Shown here: positions 7,854 through 12,955 of the stretch, in pieces
How the letters are laid out: every line of letters starts with the position of its first letter
Position numbering within the stretch: the stretch's first letter is position 1
Origin: VGEM01 sp033764265
GTDB taxonomy: Bacteria > Pseudomonadota > Alphaproteobacteria > Rhodospirillales > Rhodospirillaceae
Assembly (NCBI GenBank): GCA_033764265.1
Contig: JANRJB010000225.1
Location: 1-14,226 of the forward strand
Direction: 5' to 3'
Length of the DNA stretch: 14,226 bases
Position numbers and translations under genes: made by a program
Notes under the pieces: model-generated
The model's database searches: none
Told to the model about the DNA's origin: nothing
The model's input: only the letters and a program-made list of their open reading frames with translations

Positions 7854-8522
7854 ATGGCTGAAGTTATCCCCACGATTCCCACGTCCACGATCACCCGCAT
7901 TGGCGAACGGCGCACGGGGCGACGAACCGCCTCGCTTGCTCGCGACGCGGCCGACGCCGAGGGCGACGACATGCTGGCGGCCGCCTTGGCGGCCCTGCCG
8001 ACCGCGGTGGCGATCGTCGATACCGCGGGTCGCATGGTCAGTCGCAACCCGGCATTCGCCGCGCTGACGGGCACGGTTGCGCCGCCGGGGTCGGCCTTCG
8101 ACCGGCTTTTTCACTTCGCCGACCAGCCGACAGTACGCCAGATGCTGCAGCAGGCCCGATTTACGCAGGCGGCGTGCATGGTCGGCTTGGTGGACCTGCG
8201 GCGGATCGAATTAATCGCCCAGCGGCTCGACCGTCCGGGCCGGCGGACGCTGATCGTGGTCCACCTGACGCCGCCCCGCGCCGCGCCTGTCGAGGCCGAG
8301 CGGCTTGCCATAATGAATCACGACCTGCGCACGCCGCTGAACGCTATCATGGGCTTCGCCGAGATGATTCAACGCGACGCGCTGGGCCAGGGCGTCGCCG
8401 AGCGGTATCGCGACTACGCAGAGGACATCGTCGGCGCCGCGGCGCTGATGTTGCGCACCGTCGAAAAGCTGGTGCGGGCCGCATCGGACGACGCGGCCGG
8501 TTCGACCGGCCGGCCCCACTGA
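7854..8522 (+). CDS. PAS-HisKA protein lacking a kinase ATPase domain
   Basis: A 222-residue cytoplasmic protein. Residues 1-39 are polar and low in pattern. About 40-130 resemble a PAS sensor domain (MLAAALAALPTAVAIVDTAG onward). About 145-212 form a HisKA dimerisation/phosphoacceptor domain with H-box MNHDLRTPLNAIMGFAEMI; the phosphorylatable residue would be H156. The HATPase_c catalytic domain normally following is absent: the frame stops ten residues after the second HisKA helix and no N-box or G-box lies downstream. It could be phosphorylated in trans, act as a phosphotransfer or phosphatase scaffold, or sequester a kinase as heterodimer. The start is uncertain: ATG 7854 follows a weak AGGG inside a hairpin, while ATG 7971 (codon 40) has GAGG eight bases upstream and keeps the PAS domain intact. 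Transcribed alone, no response regulator nearby. Confidence 0.82.
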   Translation: MAEVIPTIPTSTITRIGERRTGRRTASLARDAADAEGDDMLAAALAALPTAVAIVDTAGRMVSRNPAFAALTGTVAPPGSAFDRLFHFADQPTVRQMLQQARFTQAACMVGLVDLRRIELIAQRLDRPGRRTLIVVHLTPPRAAPVEAERLAIMNHDLRTPLNAIMGFAEMIQRDALGQGVAERYRDYAEDIVGAAALMLRTVEKLVRAASDDAAGSTGRPH

Positions 8523-8583
8523 GGCCAACGACGCGATTTCGGACTGACGGCGAATGATCTAGCCTTGCGCGGTTTCATCGCGC

Positions 8584-8590
8584 GGGGGAG
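8584..8590 (+). promoter_or_regulatory. Strong ribosome-binding site deciding the start at 8598
   Basis: GGGGGAG lies seven bases before ATG 8598. It selects this ATG over an in-frame TTG at 8565 and gives a protein that begins directly with a signal peptide. Confidence 0.7.
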
Positions 8591-8597
8591 ATCGGCC

Positions 8598-9668
8598 ATG
8601 CATCGCGTTGCGGGCGCGGCGTTCGGAGCGGCGTTGACGTGGATCGGCGCGGCCGCGGCACAGACAGCCGCGCCGGCCGGTGGCGGACTGTACCAGGTGA
8701 TCCCCGCGCAACCGTCGCCGCGCCAGACGCTGATGGTGCAGGAGCTGAACTACCTGATGCGCATCTGGCCCGGCGAGTACGACAACCGCGAGCAGGTGCA
8801 ATTCGACAGCGACGTCGGCAAGAAAAGCCTGGAGGCCGGCGGGCATGCGCGGATTCACTCCTCGGTACGACGCGTCAGCCTGCCGGCGTTCGGCGAGCAT
8901 GTGCTGTACGTGGAAGAGTACCGCGACAACGATCCGGCCAGGCTTTTCCGCCAGCGGCTTTATGTGCTGGCAGCCGATGAGCAGGCCAAGGCGATCCGCT
9001 TGACGCTGCACTTTTTCAAGGACGGCAAGAAGCATCTGGGCGCGCACCTCGATCCCGGCAAATTGGCGGGCGTGACGCCAGCGGACACCACCACCCTGCC
9101 CGGCTGCGATATTCTCATCCGCCGCGACGTCGATGGTCTGTTGGGCGGCATGAACCCCGCAACGTGCGTGTTCGGCGACGACGGCAAGAAGCGCGCCGGC
9201 GACTACCAGGTGCGCGTGACCGAGGACGGCGTGTGGTTCCGCGACCGGACGCTCGATCCCGCGACCGGCAAAGTGATCGAACAGTGGGCCGATTTTTCCT
9301 GGCACCAGCTGGAGCGGGCCCGGCTGTTCGCCTGCATGATCGACTTCCCCAAAGAGCCGGGCTCGCCCGTGCAGTACACCGACAAATACATCGTGGTGCA
9401 CGACCAGGGCGGCACCTACCCGTTCGTGCATCCCGACGGCCGGCCGATGGTGATGACGCTGCGCAACAATTGGTCCTACGGCATGCAGCGCGAGACGCTG
9501 GTGGTGGTGGTGCAGGACAAGGACGAGCGCGGCAAGACGCTGGCTTATGGGTGGACCGAACCGGGCGCCGACCGCATCGGCATCAACCCCGAATGGATGC
9601 GCGTGCAATGCGATCTAGATACCGAACTGAACCGCAAGCTGCAGCAGGACCTGAGGCCGGAGTCATGA
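8598..9668 (+). CDS. Exported CpcT/CpeT-like protein with extra C-terminal domain
   Basis: Predicted periplasmic protein of 356 residues. Residues 1-21 are a Sec signal peptide (cleavage near AAAAQ). Residues about 42-230 resemble the CpcT/CpeT family (phycobilin:cysteine lyases of cyanobacteria and relatives, calycin-type barrel): ELNYLMRIWPGEYDN (49-63), HVLYVEEYRDND followed by RQRLYVL (101-124), LPGCDILIRR with C170, GLLGGMNPATC with C190, and FRDRTLDPATGKV (214-226), the counterpart of the family's DRG.dp.tg segment. Cyanobacterial CpcT is about 200 residues and cytoplasmic; this one is exported and carries about 125 further residues (WADFSWHQLERARLF to the end) that I do not recognise. 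No phycobiliproteins are nearby, so lyase activity is not implied; binding a heme, bilin or other hydrophobic ligand is a guess. It overlaps the next gene by four bases. Confidence 0.78.
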   Translation: MHRVAGAAFGAALTWIGAAAAQTAAPAGGGLYQVIPAQPSPRQTLMVQELNYLMRIWPGEYDNREQVQFDSDVGKKSLEAGGHARIHSSVRRVSLPAFGEHVLYVEEYRDNDPARLFRQRLYVLAADEQAKAIRLTLHFFKDGKKHLGAHLDPGKLAGVTPADTTTLPGCDILIRRDVDGLLGGMNPATCVFGDDGKKRAGDYQVRVTEDGVWFRDRTLDPATGKVIEQWADFSWHQLERARLFACMIDFPKEPGSPVQYTDKYIVVHDQGGTYPFVHPDGRPMVMTLRNNWSYGMQRETLVVVVQDKDERGKTLAYGWTEPGADRIGINPEWMRVQCDLDTELNRKLQQDLRPES

Positions 9669-10015
9669 GCGCGACCGAACTCTCGCGCCGCGGGCTGGCG
9701 CTCGGCGGCGCCGCGCTGGCGGTCGGCGTGTCGGCCGGTACAGCGCGCGATACACCCGATGCGGTCCACGTGCGCCTTAGCACGACCGGCGCGGGCCCGC
9801 TCGCGGCACGCCTTGCCCGCCTGATCGACGAAATCGCGGGCTTCGGGCCAACGCCCCCGGTGATCGCGTTCGCCGTCGACCCTGGCGATCTCAGCGCGAC
9901 GGATGTCGACGCCTTGGCCGCGCGCGGGGCGCGTTTTGGCGCTGCGATCACGTTCGCATCGATGGATACAGCGCAGACCGGAAACCAGGCCGACGTGGTG
10001 GAACGCGTGGGTTGA
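9665..10015 (+). CDS. Small Tat-exported hypothetical protein
   Basis: A 116-residue protein whose ATG overlaps the stop of the CpcT/CpeT-like gene (ATGA), so it is co-translated with it. The frame is open far upstream, but that part is a shadow of the previous gene. The N-terminus SRRGLALGGAALAVGVSAG is a Tat-type signal with twin arginines at residues 8-9 and cleavage near residue 24-28. The mature part is only about 90 residues, has no cysteine, and shows an alternation of helix (PLAARLARLIDEIAGFG) and strand (PPVIAFAVD) but no family I recognise. Coupling suggests a partner role for the CpcT-like protein; Tat export hints at folding or cofactor loading before export. Function unknown. Confidence 0.7.
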   Translation: MSATELSRRGLALGGAALAVGVSAGTARDTPDAVHVRLSTTGAGPLAARLARLIDEIAGFGPTPPVIAFAVDPGDLSATDVDALAARGARFGAAITFASMDTAQTGNQADVVERVG

Positions 10016-10059
10016 GCCACACCCCTTGGTGGCCGTTCATCCAGACGAATCAAATAAGC

Positions 10060-10088
10060 TTGAATCGTATTATTTCGAACAATTAAAT
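10060..10088 (+). promoter_or_regulatory. Putative sigma-70 type promoter of the seven-helix gene
   Basis: TTGAAT (10060-10065) and TTAAAT (10083-10088) are separated by exactly 17 bases, in a strikingly AT-rich stretch (about 10045-10110) within otherwise GC-rich DNA. Transcription would start near 10095, leaving a leader of about 50 bases before ATG 10146. Each hexamer matches the consensus at 4 of 6 positions. Confidence 0.5.
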
Positions 10089-10135
10089 GTTGATTATCCC
10101 GATTTAACCGGTTACCCCGGCCTTTCATCCTGGAT

Positions 10136-10140
10136 GGGGG
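10136..10140 (+). promoter_or_regulatory. Ribosome-binding site for the seven-helix gene
   Basis: GGGGG lies five bases before ATG 10146. The in-frame ATG at 10134 has no purine-rich sequence upstream, which favours 10146. Confidence 0.4.
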
Positions 10141-10145
10141 CGGGC

Positions 10146-10868
10146 ATGACCGGCGGCGAAACCCAGGCGGTTCACTACATTCCGATTGTCACGACGGTTC
10201 TGTCGGCGATTTTCAGCGCCATCCTGCTGCGCCGATACGCGTCCAAGGGCACCGGTCTGCACCTTTTGTGGTGGGGCTGCGGCATTGCCGTTTACGGCCT
10301 GGGTACCGCCTTTGAAAGCGCCATCACCCTGTTCGGCAACTCCATTGCCCTGACCAAGGGCTGGTACATCGCCGGCGCGCTGTTGGGCGGCTACCCGCTG
10401 GCGCAGGGCAGCGTGTATCTGTTGATGGATAAGCGCACCGCCCACCGGCTGACCGCCATCACCGTGCCGTTCATCGTCATCTCGTCGATCCTGGTGATCG
10501 CCTCGCCGGTCAACCTGGCGGTTTTCGAAACCACACGGCCGTCAGGCGCCGTTCTCGGCTGGTCGTGGATCCGGCTTCTGACTCCGTTCATCAATCTCTA
10601 TGCCGTCGCCTTCCTGGTGGGCGGCGCGATCTATAGCGCCTGGCGATACTGGCACGGAACGCAAGTCGGCTCGGGCCATCGGGCAGCGGGCAACGCGCTG
10701 ATCGCTTTCGGCGCGACGCTGCCGGGTATCGGCGGCACCATGGCCAAGGCCGGAATGGTCGAGGCGCTGTATGTCGGCGAGTTCGTCGGCCTGTTGTTCA
10801 TCTGGGCCGGGTTCGAGATGAATGTGCGCGCGCCACGCGCGGCACCGGCGCCGGCGTTGGCCGCTTAA
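10146..10868 (+). CDS. Orphan integral membrane protein, seven predicted helices
   Basis: A 240-residue protein that is almost entirely hydrophobic, with likely transmembrane helices at about 9-28, 37-60, 73-94, 102-121, 141-166, 181-199 and 204-226, and a short Ala/Pro-rich tail. Positive residues after helix 1 (LLRRYASK) and after helix 3 (MDKRTAHR) suggest these loops are cytoplasmic, placing the N-terminus outside. Polar or charged residues inside helices (E57, E206/E212, E224) could serve a transport or sensing role. No retinal-binding lysine is seen in helix 7, so it is not a microbial rhodopsin, and no catalytic motif is visible. It has its own promoter, and its TAA overlaps the stop of the convergent gene by four bases. 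The frame is open upstream to 9903, but that part overlaps the Tat gene and is not protein-like. I do not recognise the family. Confidence 0.82.
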   Translation: MTGGETQAVHYIPIVTTVLSAIFSAILLRRYASKGTGLHLLWWGCGIAVYGLGTAFESAITLFGNSIALTKGWYIAGALLGGYPLAQGSVYLLMDKRTAHRLTAITVPFIVISSILVIASPVNLAVFETTRPSGAVLGWSWIRLLTPFINLYAVAFLVGGAIYSAWRYWHGTQVGSGHRAAGNALIAFGATLPGIGGTMAKAGMVEALYVGEFVGLLFIWAGFEMNVRAPRAAPAPALAA

Positions 10869-11473
10869 GCAGCGCGCGCGAAAAGCTCGGGCAACAGCCC
10901 GCGCGCGGCCAGCCGCCCAACATAGTGCGCGAAGTGCCGGTGGGTGTGCGCGCGCTTGGGCAGTTCCAGCCAGTTCTGTTCGGCGAAGGCGATGATCGCC
11001 GGCTCGCCGTGCTCGGCCTCCCACAGGATGCCGAGCAACGAGGCGAGGTTCTCCTCATCCTCCTGGGTGGCGGCGTCGGCGCAGCGCGCGGCATTGGCCG
11101 CCGCGATGCGTCCGGTCTCGGGCCCGGCGCCCAGGCCGAAGTCGAACAGCCGGCGGCGCGCGGCCGGCGCGATTTGCCAATGGGCGATTTCGTGGAACAC
11201 CACGCTGGTTTCCGACCGGGCGGCGATGAATGCGCCGTTCCAGCTGAAGCCATCGGCGGGATCGGCGTCGCGGATGGGAATGCCGAGCCGGCGGGCCAGA
11301 TCGACTGCCTTGGCGCGGCCGGCATTGAGGTCGGCGCGTAAGCCCGGCGCCAGCGACAACGTGCCGGCGATGCGGCGAAACGCCGCGCGGGCCACGGGAT
11401 CGCCGGCAAGGCCAGCGTCGAAGCACTCCAGCAGTCCGGGTAACTGAACAGGATCGAGCGGCGTCAGGATCAT
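10865..11473 (-). CDS. HEIAHW-motif metal-dependent protein resembling EpmC (EF-P hydroxylase)
   Basis: A 202-residue cytoplasmic protein. ATG 11473 is chosen over an in-frame TTG at 11491 because AGGAAG lies six bases before it. The core is VVFHEIAHWQIAPAARRRL (91-109) with H94, E95 and H98, followed by DFGLGAG (111-117) and an acidic stretch QEDEEN (137-142). The gammaproteobacterial EpmC family (which hydroxylates the modified lysine of elongation factor P) has HEIAHWCIAG, RR, DFGYW and a downstream FExVE in the same order, so this protein looks like a remote relative. Here the cysteine of HWC is glutamine and the YW-PDGR segment is replaced by GAGPETG. No efp, epmA or epmB is present nearby. 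Substrate unknown; it could also be a separate metalloenzyme family sharing the fold. Convergent with, and overlapping, the seven-helix gene. Confidence 0.75.
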   Translation of the reverse strand: MILTPLDPVQLPGLLECFDAGLAGDPVARAAFRRIAGTLSLAPGLRADLNAGRAKAVDLARRLGIPIRDADPADGFSWNGAFIAARSETSVVFHEIAHWQIAPAARRRLFDFGLGAGPETGRIAAANAARCADAATQEDEENLASLLGILWEAEHGEPAIIAFAEQNWLELPKRAHTHRHFAHYVGRLAARGLLPELFARAA

Positions 11474-11479
11474 GGGGCG

Positions 11480-11485
11480 CTTCCT
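11480..11485 (-). promoter_or_regulatory. Ribosome-binding site deciding the EpmC-like start
   Basis: On the minus strand AGGAAG lies six bases before ATG 11473, favouring that codon over TTG 11491. Confidence 0.55.
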
Positions 11486-11530
11486 ATTCAATTCGCGCGT
11501 CCGCGTCTAGGATCGCGTCATCGCCGACAT

Positions 11531-11535
11531 GGAGG
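11531..11535 (+). promoter_or_regulatory. Ribosome-binding site deciding the start at 11541
   Basis: GGAGG lies five bases before ATG 11541 and overlaps the in-frame ATG 11529, so 11541 is the true start. A TAGGAT hexamer at 11508-11513 could be a -10 element, but no good -35 accompanies it. Confidence 0.65.
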
Positions 11536-11540
11536 ACCAA

Positions 11541-12113
11541 ATGACCGAGACCATCATCGCGCCCACGCGCCGCAGATTGATCGGCGGCCTAGCTGCCGGG
11601 ACAGTAGCCGCCGGGACAGTTGCCGCCGCCGCACCCGCAACCGCGGCCGAAGCCAAGCCGGCCTCGATCATCAAAGCCAGAATGCCGCTTCTGGCGCGGC
11701 ACGAGGGCACCTGGACCGGCACCTATACCTTCATCACCCCCGAGATGAAGGTGAACGACAAATACGATTTCCGCATCAATGTGAAGTTCCCCGACGAGGG
11801 TAAGGGCGGCATCACCTATCGCCAGGAAGGTTTCTACACCTGGCCCGATGGCCGCACTCAGGAACTGGTGTTCGAGGCCCAATACGCCGGCGGGCGCATG
11901 GTCACCTTCGACGGCCGCATCGCCGGCTGGATGACCGAGGTGGATGACCGCACGATCTATCTGAACTTCTGGTTCGACGATCAGCCGGGCATCGACGTGT
12001 GCGAGATGATCCAGCTGGCGCCCAACAACCGCGACCGGGGTCGCACCTGGCACTGGTACAAGGATGGCCAGCTGTTCCAGATCACCCTGGTGAACGAACG
12101 CCGCGTGAGCTAA
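11541..12113 (+). CDS. Tat-exported DUF3598-like (lipocalin-type) protein
   Basis: A 190-residue periplasmic protein. The leader TRRRLIGGLAAGTVAAGTVA is a Tat signal (arginines 10-12) ending near ATAAEA. The mature part starts with RHEGTWTGTYTFITPE, the N-terminal 'W-x-G-x-Y' signature of lipocalin-like barrels, and continues with alternating strands: YRQEGFYTWPDGRTQELVF, GGRMVTFDGRIAGWM, RTIYLNFWF, CEMIQLAP, RTWHWYKDGQLFQITLV. The pattern resembles DUF3598 proteins, a barrel group related to the CpcS/CpeS bilin lyases; this assignment is from memory of the motif pattern. Such barrels bind small hydrophobic ligands, but the ligand is unknown. The leader contains an imperfect internal duplication (AAGTVAAGTVAAAA). 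The gene stands alone, divergent from the EpmC-like gene and convergent on the nuclease-fold gene. Confidence 0.72.
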   Translation: MTETIIAPTRRRLIGGLAAGTVAAGTVAAAAPATAAEAKPASIIKARMPLLARHEGTWTGTYTFITPEMKVNDKYDFRINVKFPDEGKGGITYRQEGFYTWPDGRTQELVFEAQYAGGRMVTFDGRIAGWMTEVDDRTIYLNFWFDDQPGIDVCEMIQLAPNNRDRGRTWHWYKDGQLFQITLVNERRVS

Positions 12114-12907
12114 TCGGCCGAAAGGACCACGACCTGTTCCGGGTGGGTGGCCTCGATCATCGGGCCGTTGCGCGAGGTCAACCAGCCGCGCGCCTCGACG
12201 ATGCGGCCTTCGAGCGCCAGCGGATCGAGGCCGGCGGCGGCGAACAGGTCTTGCGCGTCGCGATCGAGCGACACCGTAAAGTCGGTGCGGAAGTCGGCGC
12301 CGAAGTTGAGATACACCCGTTCGCGGACCCGGGCGGCATCGACCACGCGGCCGGCGACGATCTGAAAGCTGCCGATGTCGGCGCGCAGAGTCATGGGGTC
12401 GGCGGCGCGCACGGCGTAGAACGGCCGCGACCAGATGCCGCGCGATGCAGCTCGCGCCTCGGCCTCGGCGGCGTAGAGTTGGGCGGCCAGCCGGCGATTG
12501 TCGGGAAACGTATAAACCCGCGCCCAGCCACGCCGCAGCATTTCGTCCTGCACCCACGTCCCGTCGTCGCGCACCACGTGGGCGAGCGTTCGGCCGTTGC
12601 GGTCGCGTGCCGTTTCGCCCAGCCGCAACGCCACCTCGCGACCCTCAACCAGATCGCTCAGGGCCGCCTTGGCCTCGTCGGCCAGCGGCCAGGCTTTGAA
12701 TCCTGCCCGACCCAACGGCAGCTTGGGCGCCTGCAGCCCGATCAGGCGGACATCGGCGTCGTGGCCAAGAACGCGCACGGTGTCGCCGTCGATGACCTCG
12801 GTCACGCGGCCGACGGGGCCCGCCTTGAGGTCGCTCGGGCCGTCGGCGCGACCCGGCCCGGCCATCAGAACCAGCAGCGCAACGCAAATGGGCCTTAATC
12901 CGTTCAT
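12110..12907 (-). CDS. Exported thermonuclease-family (SNase-fold) protein with altered active site
   Basis: A 265-residue protein starting at ATG 12907, with a signal peptide (about 1-21, cleavage near GRA). Residues 31-160 follow the staphylococcal nuclease fold: VTEVIDGDTVRV (calcium-site region, D40 and D42), DVRLIGLQAP (R54, equivalent to SNase R35), RDRNGRTLAHV (R106, equivalent to R87), MLRRGWARVY and RGIWS. The position of catalytic E43 is K62 (APK instead of PE) and calcium-ligand D40 of SNase is Q59, so classic Ca-dependent nuclease chemistry is doubtful. Residues 175-265 look like a second OB-type barrel (GSFQIVAGRVVDA, LEGRIVEARGWLT). It may be a nucleic-acid- or envelope-binding relative rather than an active nuclease. 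Its TAG overlaps the TAA of the convergent gene by four bases; 48 bases separate it from the divergent protease gene. Confidence 0.88.
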   Translation of the reverse strand: MNGLRPICVALLVLMAGPGRADGPSDLKAGPVGRVTEVIDGDTVRVLGHDADVRLIGLQAPKLPLGRAGFKAWPLADEAKAALSDLVEGREVALRLGETARDRNGRTLAHVVRDDGTWVQDEMLRRGWARVYTFPDNRRLAAQLYAAEAEARAASRGIWSRPFYAVRAADPMTLRADIGSFQIVAGRVVDAARVRERVYLNFGADFRTDFTVSLDRDAQDLFAAAGLDPLALEGRIVEARGWLTSRNGPMIEATHPEQVVVLSAD

Positions 12908-12932
12908 GGCCGGATTCTATAGTCGCCGGACC

Positions 12933-12946
12933 GAATGCGGAATGCG
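12933..12946. repeat. Tandem 7-mer in the divergent promoter region
   Basis: GAATGCG occurs twice head-to-tail between the divergent nuclease-fold and M48 genes. It may be an operator half-site or chance. A TATAGT at 12918-12923 could serve as a -10 for the protease, but the matching -35 is poor. Confidence 0.35.
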
Positions 12947-12949
12947 GAG
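12946..12949 (+). promoter_or_regulatory. Ribosome-binding site for the M48 protease
   Basis: GGAG six bases before ATG 12956 supports that start over the in-frame GTG 12953 and ATG 12962. Confidence 0.5.
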
Positions 12950-12955
12950 CGTGTG

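Noticed and set aside
8567..8583. GCGCG/CGCGC hairpin before the CpcT/CpeT-like gene
   Set aside because: A 5-bp stem of alternating GC is expected by chance in this base composition.
9164..9664. Upstream extension of the small Tat gene inside the CpcT/CpeT-like gene
   Set aside because: The extension is a frame shadow; the Tat leader starts at ATG 9665.
9903..10145. Upstream extension of the seven-helix gene
   Set aside because: It overlaps the Tat gene, is not protein-like, and runs across the promoter region; ATG 10146 has an SD-like sequence.
10798..11426. Alternative minus and plus frames across the EpmC-like gene
   Set aside because: Only the 10865-11473 minus frame has a conserved motif (HEIAHW) and a good ribosome-binding site.
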